From contig JANXYQ010000129.1 in the NCBI GenBank assembly GCA_025355995.1, positions 28,187-92,186 on the forward strand: DNA of 64,000 bases, given 5' to 3'. Shown piece after piece: positions 15,581 to 24,180 of this stretch. The DNA is from Spirochaetaceae bacterium (GTDB lineage Bacteria; Spirochaetota; Spirochaetia; Treponematales; Rectinemataceae). The notes beneath the pieces are model-generated. The model made no database searches and was not told where the DNA came from. It saw nothing but the letters and a program-made list of their open reading frames with translations. Position numbers and translations under genes: made by a program. Numbering within the stretch: position 1 is the stretch's first letter; each line of letters begins with the position of its first letter.

Positions 15581-17527
15581 ATGGTTGAAAAGATACGTCC
15601 CAGTTTCGTCGTTAAGGATGATCGCCTCGCGAAACTGAAGGAGATAATGCCGGAGGCAGTCGCGGACGGCTCCATCCACTGGGAGAGCTTGAAAGAAGCC
15701 CTTGCGGAGTTCCTGGAAGACACGGAGCAGGAACACTTCGGTTTATCGTGGGCCGGCAAACGCGAAGCCAAGAAAATGGCCTTCGTACCGCCTAAGGCTA
15801 CCCTGCGGGTAAAGAAGGGTGAAGGCATCAATGAGGATACTACTGGGAACCTCATCATCGAGGGAGATAATCTGGAAGTGCTCAAGCTCCTCCAGAAATC
15901 TTACTTCCAATCGATAAAGATGATCTATATCGATCCGCCTTACAACACCGGGAACGACTTCGTCTATAACGACAACTTTACCGATACGATAGAGGACTAC
16001 CTACGCAAGACAGGCCAGCTCGACACTGATGGGAAGCCCTTAGCCACCAATCCCCGTACTAGCGGCCGCTACCACTCCAACTGGCTTTCGATGATGTATC
16101 CGCGGCTATCTCTGGCCAAGAATCTTCTTCGGGATGATGGAGTGATTTTCGTTAGTATTGACGACAATGAAGCGCATCACCTTAGGCAGATAATGGATGA
16201 GTTATTTGGGGAAGAAAACTTTATAGCAAATATTTCGTGGGAGAAGAGATACACTCGAAGCAATAATGCAAAAATGTTCTATTCGTTGGTAGATAAAATC
16301 CTTCTTTATCGCCGATCTCCTGCTCTTACCACAATAAAGGAAGAGAGAACAGAAAAAAGTAATGCGAACTTTTCTAATCCAGATAATGATCCTAGAGGTA
16401 AATGGGCTAGTTCTTCTTATGTGAATCCAGCAACAAAATTCGAACGTCCCAATCTCGTCTACACAATTACTTCACCTGATGGGCGGATAATAAATCACCC
16501 CACGCATGCATGGAAATACTCATTTGAAGAACACCAAAGACATGTTTCTGAGGAATTACTTTACTGGGGTCTAGATGGTGCAGCTGTTTATCCAAGATTA
16601 AAGACGCATGTTGAAAATGCAAATGATGGAATAGTTCCCATAGATCTATGGAAATATACTGAGGTTGGTACAACTGATGATGGAGGAAATATAATAAAGG
16701 ATCTATTTGGTGATAGTGTTTTTGACACGCCAAAACCACCAAGCTTAATAAAGCATATGCTGCAAATCTCCACTTCTATAAAACCTGATATTTCTACTTC
16801 TTCACTCACGTATTCATCGTCAGACCTCATACTCGACTTCTTTGCTGGTTCAGGAACGACTGCCCAAGCGGTGCTTGAACTCAATGAAGAAGATGGAGGC
16901 GACCGCAAATTTATACTCGTGCAGATTCCCGAACCCACAGGCAGAACTGACTACCCCACGATAGCCGACATCACCAAGGAGCGAGTGCGCAGAGTGATCG
17001 CCAAGCTAGCTGAGGCGCAGGTCGAAGAACACAAGGATGAGAAGAAAAAAAAGGCCAGCACGGAGCTCTTTGTCGCCGAGAGCGCCACCTACGCCGCGGG
17101 AAAGGCTAGGACACAAGACCGCGGCTTCCGCGTCCTCGAGCTGGCCGAGTCGAACTTGAAGACCTGGGACCCAGCAAAGGCTACGGACCTTTCGAGCCTC
17201 GAAAAAGAGCTCGAGCTCTTCACCGATCCCCTAAAGCCTGGCTGGAAGAAAGAAGACCTCCTCGTCGAGATTCTTCTCTGGGAGGGCTTCTCGCTCACGA
17301 GTGCTCTAGAGAAGAAGAAGGCGGGGGCCAACAACTTTGTCAGCGTCACCGATGAAGGAATGAGCTTCCGACTCTGGGTCTGTATGGACGAGAAGCTATC
17401 GTTCACGCAAAAGGATCTTGCGACCCTCGGCATCGGAAGCGAGGACGTAGTGGTCTTCCTGGACTCGAGCCTCACGGATGCCCTCAAGTCCAAGCTGGCC
17501 GATATGCTCAGGCTAAAGGTAGTCTGA
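15581..17527 (+). CDS. mod: Type III restriction-modification methyltransferase (Mod)
   Basis: A 648-residue adenine-N6 methyltransferase of the beta class. DPPYNTG (about residue 118) comes before the AdoMet motif FAGSGTT (about 419), the order seen in type III Mod subunits. Between them, roughly residues 205-415, lies the target recognition region. Its DNA (about 16150-16850) is strikingly AT-rich compared with both ends of the same gene, which suggests the specificity domain was swapped in by recombination. The ATG is 5 bp after the nuclease stop with GAGGAG ahead of it, so the four genes form one operon. It works with Res at 17530 to mark one strand of an asymmetric site. Specificity cannot be predicted. 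Confidence 0.93.
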   Translation: MVEKIRPSFVVKDDRLAKLKEIMPEAVADGSIHWESLKEALAEFLEDTEQEHFGLSWAGKREAKKMAFVPPKATLRVKKGEGINEDTTGNLIIEGDNLEVLKLLQKSYFQSIKMIYIDPPYNTGNDFVYNDNFTDTIEDYLRKTGQLDTDGKPLATNPRTSGRYHSNWLSMMYPRLSLAKNLLRDDGVIFVSIDDNEAHHLRQIMDELFGEENFIANISWEKRYTRSNNAKMFYSLVDKILLYRRSPALTTIKEERTEKSNANFSNPDNDPRGKWASSSYVNPATKFERPNLVYTITSPDGRIINHPTHAWKYSFEEHQRHVSEELLYWGLDGAAVYPRLKTHVENANDGIVPIDLWKYTEVGTTDDGGNIIKDLFGDSVFDTPKPPSLIKHMLQISTSIKPDISTSSLTYSSSDLILDFFAGSGTTAQAVLELNEEDGGDRKFILVQIPEPTGRTDYPTIADITKERVRRVIAKLAEAQVEEHKDEKKKKASTELFVAESATYAAGKARTQDRGFRVLELAESNLKTWDPAKATDLSSLEKELELFTDPLKPGWKKEDLLVEILLWEGFSLTSALEKKKAGANNFVSVTDEGMSFRLWVCMDEKLSFTQKDLATLGIGSEDVVVFLDSSLTDALKSKLADMLRLKVV

Positions 17528-17529
17528 GC

Positions 17530-20500
17530 ATGAAGCTTCAGTTCGAAGCCAACCTTCCGCACCAGAGCAAGCCTGTAGATGCCATCCTTGAGCTCTTCGA
17601 GGACTTTGCCCAGGATGAAGAGGACTTCTCGCTGACGAGCGAGATCAAGCCCAATCTCTCCGAAGGCGCGTACCTGGATTGGGAGGATGTCGAGGAGCGC
17701 TACCTCGAGATAAGTCGCGATGTGTCGGGTAACGACGCCCAGACGAAACTCGAGTTCGACTCAGGCTACCCCTTGGAGATCGCGGGTACCACGCATGTCG
17801 AATACCCGAGCTTTACTATCGAGATGGAAACGGGCACGGGTAAAACCTATGTCTATCTCAAGACTCTTTACGGGCTCTATCGAAACTGCAATTTCCGTAA
17901 GTTTATTATAGTCGTACCGAGTAGAGCCATCTACGAAGGCGTGCTCAAGTCCTTCGACGACACCAAGGCCCACTTCGATAGCATCTACGACAAGCCGAAC
18001 TTCACCCTTGTGCCCTTCGACAAGGCGGGCTCGGGAGCAGCCAAGGCCTTCGCCGAAGCCAACAATCCAGTAATTCTCCTCCTCACGCTGGATTCCTTCA
18101 ATAAGGCGAGCAACAGGATCTTTAAAACGGGAGACACGCCAGGCACAAGCCTCCGCCCCTTCGAGTTCATCGCGGCGACGAGGCCAATCCTAGTACTCGA
18201 CGAGCCACAGAACATGGTCAGCGAGAAGTCGAAGCAAGCTCTACGCTGCTTCGATCCCCTCTTCGCCCTGCGCTACTCGGCAACTCACCGCGAAGTCATC
18301 AATCCCGTGTACAAGCTCTCTCCCTTCGAAGCTTATCGCGACGGGCTGGTGAAGAAGATCCAGGTCTTTGGCTTTTCCGAGTTCGAGGATTTAAGCTTCG
18401 GCGAGCTCGAACTTATCAAGATCGATGCTGGCGGGAAGAAAGCAACGCTGCGAGGCTACAAGTACGACAACGGACTATTCCGCTTCTCGGACGCAATCAC
18501 CGTTAGGACGGGAGACGACATCTCTGAGCACACTAAGAATAGCCACCACGCCGGCCTCACAGTAACCAACATCGACCGGGGCATGAATGGAATCAGCTTA
18601 AGCAATGAGCAGGTGTTAAGCCTCGATTTCTCCGTGAAGAAGTCCAAGCAGGACATGTTTCGCGCCCAATTGCGCGAGACGATCCGCGCCCACATCAATA
18701 GGCAGGACAGACTCATCTCGAGGGGAGTTAAGGTGCTTTCGCTCATCTTCATTGACAGAGTGGCCAATTACCAACCCTCTGATGGATTCATCCGAAGGAT
18801 CTTCGAGGAGGAGTTCGAGTCGTTAAAAACCCTCTCTCCCATCCTCTCGAAGCTCAAGGCTGAGGATGTGCATCGCGGCTATTTCGCCAAGAAGCCGGGG
18901 ACGAAGGCCAATGAAGATGAATACTTCGATACGATAACGGGAGCCGATCAGAAAGAGGCAGAAAAGGCAGCATACGAACTGATCATGCGCAAGAAGGAGA
19001 TTCTCCTCTCCTTCCCCGCCCCCGGCGATCCTGAAGACATATACGCCGAGAAGCAGGTCTCCTTTATCTTCGCTCACTCGGCGTTGAAAGAGGGCTGGGA
19101 CAATCCCAACGTGTTCCAGATCTGCACCTTAAGTACAAGCGTATCGGAGATAAAGAAACGCCAAGAGATCGGGCGCGGCCTTCGCCTGCCCGTCGACCAA
19201 TCTGGGGACCGTCTCAAGGGCTTGGATGAGTCGGTACTTACGGTAGTGGCCAATGAGAGCTACGAAAATTATGTGAAAACATTACAGACCGAATACGAGG
19301 AAGACGGGAGCCTGGATAGTCCACGTATCGGCAACGCTCGTAAGGAGCCTGTGGAACGCAATCAGGCTGTCTTTGTTTCAGGCGCCTTTCAGGAGTTTTG
19401 GAATCGGTTGGTGAGGAGCGTCGACTACGACATTAAAGTCGATAGCCGGGCTTTCATTCGAGAGGCGGTCGCCTACATCAACGATCACGTTAATTTTCCC
19501 GAGCCGCGGCTCTACTCGAAAAAGGGTCGATTTGGCATCGATCAGATCACTATCGAGCTTCTTGGTATCAACCCTGATGAGGCTCCCACCGCACGCCTAA
19601 AGGTGAGCATCGAGGATACGACCGAGAATGAGCTAGTCGAGCGTTCGTACTCGCTCAAGGCTGTACCCGTAGGAATTCCATTTTCTCATTTCATTTCGGA
19701 CTCGATCTTTCGCGCCTTTATGATCGTGAGGGTAGACCCTGGCCAGGCCTGTGTCGAGTTCGCCGACAAGCGCAAGCTGTTCATCGGCGAGTCCACGCGC
19801 TATCAGGTGGCAGCCGAAAGGGCCAGTGAGTCGAGGCCTGTCGACCTCGCGGACCTGAACTTTGCAGTCCCAAATTTCCTCGAGAAAATAAGCATGGAGC
19901 TTGGCCTTACGAAAAGGACAGTGCTCGAAGTCTTCAAAGGTATTCATCCCGTTAAGAAGCGCGCCGTCACAAAGAACCCAGAGGGCTTTATCAACGAGTT
20001 CTTCAAAGCCCTTCGCCTGGTCTACGCCGATCACATAGCGGAACAGCTGGAGTTCCATCTCGGCTCGGCGATGGGAGGAGCGTTATCGCCAAGGCGGAAG
20101 AGCGAGTACACCCTCGACGCTCCTATTGAAGAGTTTTTCCCGAAGAGCAAAGACTTCGCCGGAACCGAGCTCGCAGATGTCGACTCCCGCTTCATGTACA
20201 AGAAAGTTCAGATCGACTCGGATGTCGAGAAGAACTTCATCCAAGAAGTCGTCATGCAGGACCCGAGGGTAGTGCTCTACTTCAAGTTCCCTTTGAAATT
20301 CAAGCTCTTCCTGCCATCCATCATCGGCAACTACAACCCGGATTGGGGCATCATCCGTAAGGACCAGGACGGGGGCCAGACTCTGCACCTCGTCCGCGAG
20401 ACGAAGGGCCAAGAAGATGTCCGCAAGCTGCGCTTCGACCACGAGAAGCGGAAGATCGTGTGCGCGAGAAAATACTTTAAGGCGATTGATGTCGACTATC

Positions 20501-20544
20501 GGCCAATAGCCGCGACGACGGTGGATTGGTGGAAGTCGGAATAA
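17530..20544 (+). CDS. res: Type III restriction endonuclease subunit (Res)
   Basis: A 1004-residue superfamily 2 helicase-nuclease. Walker A METGTGKT (about 100-107), DEPQ box LVLDEPQN (about 222), SALKEGWDNPNV, QEIGRGLRLP (about 543), and near the C-terminus a PD-(D/E)XK endonuclease signature, NPDWGII (about 935) and RETKG (about 955). Length and order match EcoP1/EcoP15-type Res. With Mod it forms the complex that translocates or slides along DNA and cuts near two unmethylated sites. The ATG follows the mod stop by 2 bp. All motifs appear intact, so the enzyme is probably active. Last gene of the operon. Confidence 0.93.
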   Translation: MKLQFEANLPHQSKPVDAILELFEDFAQDEEDFSLTSEIKPNLSEGAYLDWEDVEERYLEISRDVSGNDAQTKLEFDSGYPLEIAGTTHVEYPSFTIEMETGTGKTYVYLKTLYGLYRNCNFRKFIIVVPSRAIYEGVLKSFDDTKAHFDSIYDKPNFTLVPFDKAGSGAAKAFAEANNPVILLLTLDSFNKASNRIFKTGDTPGTSLRPFEFIAATRPILVLDEPQNMVSEKSKQALRCFDPLFALRYSATHREVINPVYKLSPFEAYRDGLVKKIQVFGFSEFEDLSFGELELIKIDAGGKKATLRGYKYDNGLFRFSDAITVRTGDDISEHTKNSHHAGLTVTNIDRGMNGISLSNEQVLSLDFSVKKSKQDMFRAQLRETIRAHINRQDRLISRGVKVLSLIFIDRVANYQPSDGFIRRIFEEEFESLKTLSPILSKLKAEDVHRGYFAKKPGTKANEDEYFDTITGADQKEAEKAAYELIMRKKEILLSFPAPGDPEDIYAEKQVSFIFAHSALKEGWDNPNVFQICTLSTSVSEIKKRQEIGRGLRLPVDQSGDRLKGLDESVLTVVANESYENYVKTLQTEYEEDGSLDSPRIGNARKEPVERNQAVFVSGAFQEFWNRLVRSVDYDIKVDSRAFIREAVAYINDHVNFPEPRLYSKKGRFGIDQITIELLGINPDEAPTARLKVSIEDTTENELVERSYSLKAVPVGIPFSHFISDSIFRAFMIVRVDPGQACVEFADKRKLFIGESTRYQVAAERASESRPVDLADLNFAVPNFLEKISMELGLTKRTVLEVFKGIHPVKKRAVTKNPEGFINEFFKALRLVYADHIAEQLEFHLGSAMGGALSPRRKSEYTLDAPIEEFFPKSKDFAGTELADVDSRFMYKKVQIDSDVEKNFIQEVVMQDPRVVLYFKFPLKFKLFLPSIIGNYNPDWGIIRKDQDGGQTLHLVRETKGQEDVRKLRFDHEKRKIVCARKYFKAIDVDYRPIAATTVDWWKSE

Positions 20545-20612
20545 AATCCGAGTGATAAAGCAGCAATGAGTTCGATTTTCTCGACTTTGCCGCCCAATTT
20601 CTTCTCGCCCCT

Positions 20613-20906
20613 GGCGAGTCCACCTCAAGACGGTTTATAGCCTGGACCCACGAAAGGAACATCGACCAATTTCTGATTCAGCCTGGGCGTCCCATGCAGA
20701 ATGGAATGGTCGAAAGCCTCAATGGCAAGACACGAGACGAATTCCTCAATGAGCAATGGTTCTATACGCTGAAAGATGCCCAAGAACAATCGCGTCGGTT
20801 CAAGGAAGAGTTCAACACGGAACGGGAGCACTCGGCGTTGGCGGGCTTGACCCCGTTCGAATTCAAACTGAAAATGACCCCGACCATCTCACGCTTGGTG
20901 GGTTAG
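20613..20906 (+). pseudogene. IS3-family transposase, C-terminal remnant
   Basis: Translation from about 20613 gives the end of an IS3-type integrase catalytic domain: AWTHERNIDQFLIQPGRPMQN, then MVESLNGKTRDEFLNE (containing the conserved catalytic Glu), then FNTEREHSALAGLTPFEF. The first two catalytic Asp and the DNA-binding part are missing, and there is no start signal or terminal inverted repeat that I can find. It lies between res and the right repeat, so it marks old IS activity at the island edge. Confidence 0.8.
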
Positions 20907-21057
20907 GAATGGGGGTCAGGTCACCCTCGTCTACGCGGGAGAGCGAGAATTGAGCTGGAAAGGGATGGCGCTTGTATCGTGGGACGCCGTGAGTAGCGTT
21001 GTAGGGAGTTTGTAGAATTTCCCTGCGATCGCGGTAGCATATGTGTAGAACTAAGTA

Positions 21058-21178
21058 AGGTTCTAGTACTTCCCCTGCTATAGGCTTCTGTGCGGCACAA
21101 CGTGTAGCATCAATCAGCGTAAAAACTGATGGAGCCTAACTTTAAGGCCCTGGAGAAATCCGAGGCCTTTGTTTTTTG
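21058..21178 (+). repeat. Right direct repeat (attR-like) of the tRNA-fMet island
   Basis: Same 121-bp sequence as 11806-11926 with five differences: three in the tRNA-derived part and two further on (TGTA to TGTG; one in the terminator stem). Only the 3' end of the tRNA is present, so it is not a functional tRNA. It separates the defence island from the second segment. Confidence 0.85.
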
Positions 21179-21221
21179 ACACTTCCGCAGAAACCGCTGC
21201 CAGGCCTTCCACCCCTTCTAG

Positions 21222-22538
21222 TCATTCGCCCTCAAGGTAATCCAGGAAGGCGCTTACCTTTTCGTGGACGAAGAAGTCGCGCTTCCGGGGCCGAGTGCGG
21301 AGGAGAAGACCATCGAGTCGCATGACTCGCGAGATCGCGACATAGGCCTGGCCGCCTGCGAAGGCTCCCTGGGAGAGGTCCACGAAGACTTTTTCGAGCG
21401 TTCGGCCTTGCGCTCGGTGAATGGTGATGGCCCAGCCGAGTACGAAGGGGAATTGCCTATATTCGTCCGTTGTCTCTTCCTCGAGCTGGCCTGAACGGAA
21501 CGCAAAACGAACTTTTTTCCAGACATAGGGCTCGACGCGGAACTCGCCCGACTCATCCCGGAGGATGACGGCCTCGTCCTCGAGTCCTGTGACCGTTGCC
21601 AGGGTTCCATTGGACCATCGGCGACCGGGATCGTTTACCGTGAGCATGACGCGGGCGCCGATCTTGAGCCCTAGCTCGCGCGGAACGGGGAGTTCCTCGT
21701 CATCGAAGGCCTTCGCGAAGTGCCCGGAGGCGACTGCGGCGTAGCTGCGGGCAGGGCCCGGCAGGGCGTCGAGGCGGTAGCGGTTCAGGCTCCTGGCTTC
21801 GTCTTTTTTCGCCGTCAGGATGAGGTAGTCCGGAGGCGACTTCTTGCCCTCTGGGAGGACCCGCGACTGGAGGAGGTCGAGGTCGGCCTCGGTGACCATG
21901 CCGGAACGGCAGCGGTCGAGGGTGGCGAGGAAGTCCGCCTCGTTCTGGCGGAAGACCCGGGTGAACTCGACCCGCCTAATCTTGCGTGCCCGCGTGCGGA
22001 GGACCTGGGACGAGAAAAAGAAGGGACTCTTGTAGCGATCCTTGAAGCGCTCGCCTGCGAGGGAATATGAATCGGGCTCGATCGGCGGAAGCTGATATGG
22101 GTCGCCGAAAAGCACGAGACGCGCCCCCCCGAAAGAGAGGCGCGGCTGTCTCTTCGCCTTGCGCATCCGTCGATCCATCTCATCGAGGATATCCGCGCGA
22201 ACCATGGAGATTTCGTCGAGGACGATCGTCTCGACGATCGCGAGGAGGGGGTAGAGGCGAGCTTCCCGATCGGGATCGAGAGCGGTCTCGAGATGGGCCT
22301 TTTCGGCGGGGTCGATCCAGAAGAAGCTGTGGATGGTCTGCCCGCCGATGGTGAGGGCCGCCACGGCGGTCGGGGCAAGATAGACCGCGTTCTGTAGCCG
22401 AATTTTAGCCTTGAGATACTGGAGGAAGGTCGACTTTCCCGTACCGGCTCGCCCGGAAATCCAAATGAAGCGCTCTTTCTCGTCCTCCAGCAGGGCGATA
22501 GCCGTCTTCATCTCCTCGGTCAGGATAATCGAATCCAC
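21222..22538 (-). CDS. Pif1/RecD-like superfamily 1B DNA helicase
   Basis: A 438-residue helicase with GRAGTGKS (29-36, Walker A), LDEISMV (Walker B), FGDPYQLPP (motif III) and AITIHRAQGRTLEKV near the C-terminus, a pattern of Pif1 helicases (5'-3' unwinding of replication barriers and recombination intermediates). There are no extra N- or C-terminal domains. The start is GTG at 22538 with TGAGG upstream. It sits just inside the second tRNA-repeat segment and points towards the island. Bacterial Pif1 genes are often accessory, so it may have come with the insertion. Confidence 0.88.
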   Translation of the reverse strand: MDSIILTEEMKTAIALLEDEKERFIWISGRAGTGKSTFLQYLKAKIRLQNAVYLAPTAVAALTIGGQTIHSFFWIDPAEKAHLETALDPDREARLYPLLAIVETIVLDEISMVRADILDEMDRRMRKAKRQPRLSFGGARLVLFGDPYQLPPIEPDSYSLAGERFKDRYKSPFFFSSQVLRTRARKIRRVEFTRVFRQNEADFLATLDRCRSGMVTEADLDLLQSRVLPEGKKSPPDYLILTAKKDEARSLNRYRLDALPGPARSYAAVASGHFAKAFDDEELPVPRELGLKIGARVMLTVNDPGRRWSNGTLATVTGLEDEAVILRDESGEFRVEPYVWKKVRFAFRSGQLEEETTDEYRQFPFVLGWAITIHRAQGRTLEKVFVDLSQGAFAGGQAYVAISRVMRLDGLLLRTRPRKRDFFVHEKVSAFLDYLEGE

Positions 22539-22875
22539 GGAGGCCTCACACGATCTTGATAGTCAGCTTCGGCTGATTTCCGCCCGGATAGCCGAAGGAA
22601 AGGTTTAGGATAGCATGAACTCGGTGCTTCAGTCCGCCGCATACCTTCTCGATTTGCGTATCTCAAGTCCTATTAAGCCCTTCCGATAGGGAACCCAGCC
22701 TACCCACATTGGCCAATGCATATCTAGCGGAATCTCGTCCACCCTCGCAGTATCCATACGCTTCGATCGATAAAACCGGAGGAATTGTCGAGTCGAATTA
22801 TCCTCACGGCATGAGTCCAATAGGTCGATTTTCGGACTCGCGGCGGCGCTTCTCGCCTGTCCGCCGAGCTGCGCA
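22539..22875 (-). other. Gap between pif1-like gene and tldE; weak 63-codon ORF only
   Basis: A leftward 63-codon frame (22629-22820, start TTG) with several Trp (IPLDMHWPMWVGWVPYRKG) begins 55 bp after the tldE stop. It resembles nothing I know and could be a fragment or a small peptide gene. Otherwise the stretch should hold the promoter of the helicase gene, but I see no clear boxes. Confidence 0.3.
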
Positions 22876-24180
22876 CTAGGTGGCGGGGCTCACCGTCACA
22901 ATGGGAATGAGGCAGGCGACAGGGGAAAGGCTACGAGACTTCGCCTCCACTTCCCTCGACAGGAGCAGCTCGCCGCGGTTGGTCGTCACCGAGCCCGTGA
23001 TCGAGCCGCCCGTGACGGGAATCCGCTTGCCGTCCCTATGGATATAGGCCAGCCTGATCTCGCCGCCGAAATCGCCGGTAGTCGTGTCGACGAAGAAGTC
23101 CGAGAAGGTCACCGCCTCGATATGGGGCATGGAGCGCAGTTCCTTTTCCGCCAGGCTCCCGGGGGCGAGTACGAACAGGGGAAGGATGCCGGTCGCGGGA
23201 AGGTTCAGGTAGTGGGCGTATTTTACCGACGTCACGAGGCGAACGACGCGGCCGGCCTCGATGCATTTCATGCCTTTGAGAAGGAAGCCCGAGCCGTCGT
23301 AGGGCGCCCCGTTGGGGCAGCCCTTCGCCAAGGGAACGGCGCTGAGCTCGACGCGGTCTCCCGTGCCGCCCTCCTTGCCGACCTGGTCGCCTAGATTGAA
23401 GTTCGAGAACTTCTCGTAGACGGCGTGACCGTCGAGGTTATCGAGATAATAGCCGTATACCTGTTCCGCCAGCTCTCCCGAAAGAAGGAGGGGAAGGCCG
23501 GCGCAGTCGGGTGTCGCCACGGCGACGAGCCGGTCGCGCGCGGCTACGAGCTGCCTGCGGACGGTCTCCGAGAGCCGCTCCGTGTCGGGTTCCGAGAACT
23601 CGAACTCGCTGTACAGCTCGATCTCGCCGCTGCCCCTGCCGGCGTTGACGATGAACTCGCCGTTGCCCCGCCAGAGGCTCCAATCGACGTCGACTCCCCT
23701 CGAATTGACGATGCGCGTGGAGACCTTCCTCAGGAAGAGTTCGAGGGAGTTGATGGTCGCGCCGTCCAGGCCGTCATGGGCGTAGAGCGCAGCGCGGACG
23801 CGCTCCATGCCTTCCCCCCTGGGAAGGCTGTCGAAGCCGCTGGATATCCTCGCGGGAGCCTCGGACGAGGGCTCGGTCAGGGGATACCAGGGGTTATCCA
23901 TCGCGGCCGCCGTCGCCGCCGCCCTGCGGAGGATCGACGCGATTTCCGCGTCCCCTGCCCCGCTCTGGATCTTCACGGCGCACTCGCCGCGGGTTTTCGC
24001 GGGGACGACACTGCCCTCGGAATATACCGAGACATCGTAGGAAGCCGTCGTTACCGACCGCGCGGTATCGAGGGTTTTGCCGATGAAATACCACTCGAGG
24101 CCGTCGTTCCGCTTCTCGACAATCTTCCAGTCCTCCGCGCCAGCGGCCTTCAATCCCGATACTATTCGTTCGATCATCAT
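22876..24180 (-). CDS. tldE: TldE/PmbA-like subunit of the TldD/E metalloprotease
   Basis: A 434-residue member of the TldD/PmbA (modulator of DNA gyrase) family without the zinc-binding HExxxH, as expected for the TldE/PmbA half of the heterodimer. Family features include NSRGVDVDW, a central SGELAEQVYGY region and DGSGFLLKG. The start ATG at 24180 overlaps the tldD stop (ATGA), so the two are translationally coupled. The longer frame to 24699 is inside tldD. TldD/E degrades small unfolded peptides and matures some ribosomal peptides. No precursor peptide or modification enzyme is recognisable next to it. Confidence 0.85.
   Translation of the reverse strand: MMIERIVSGLKAAGAEDWKIVEKRNDGLEWYFIGKTLDTARSVTTASYDVSVYSEGSVVPAKTRGECAVKIQSGAGDAEIASILRRAAATAAAMDNPWYPLTEPSSEAPARISSGFDSLPRGEGMERVRAALYAHDGLDGATINSLELFLRKVSTRIVNSRGVDVDWSLWRGNGEFIVNAGRGSGEIELYSEFEFSEPDTERLSETVRRQLVAARDRLVAVATPDCAGLPLLLSGELAEQVYGYYLDNLDGHAVYEKFSNFNLGDQVGKEGGTGDRVELSAVPLAKGCPNGAPYDGSGFLLKGMKCIEAGRVVRLVTSVKYAHYLNLPATGILPLFVLAPGSLAEKELRSMPHIEAVTFSDFFVDTTTGDFGGEIRLAYIHRDGKRIPVTGGSITGSVTTNRGELLLSREVEAKSRSLSPVACLIPIVTVSPAT

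Larger units (their letters stand above)
11829..21178 (+). mobile_element. Genomic island at tRNA-fMet carrying a helicase-nuclease and type III R-M operon
   Basis: The segment lies between direct repeats that include the tRNA 3' end. Its genes are visibly less GC-rich than the flanking chromosome. Cargo: UvrD-like helicase, PD-(D/E)XK nuclease, type III Mod and Res, then a truncated IS3-type transposase. No integrase or recombination directionality gene is visible, so it is either fixed or was moved in trans. The 228 bp between the left repeat and the first gene hold a promoter but no gene. The 150 bp between the transposase remnant and the right repeat show nothing I can name. Confidence 0.75.

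Noticed and set aside
18190..18225. DEPQ instead of DEAD/DEAH in Res as a broken motif
   Set aside because: A DEPQ/DEPH box is, as far as I know, normal for type III Res subunits.
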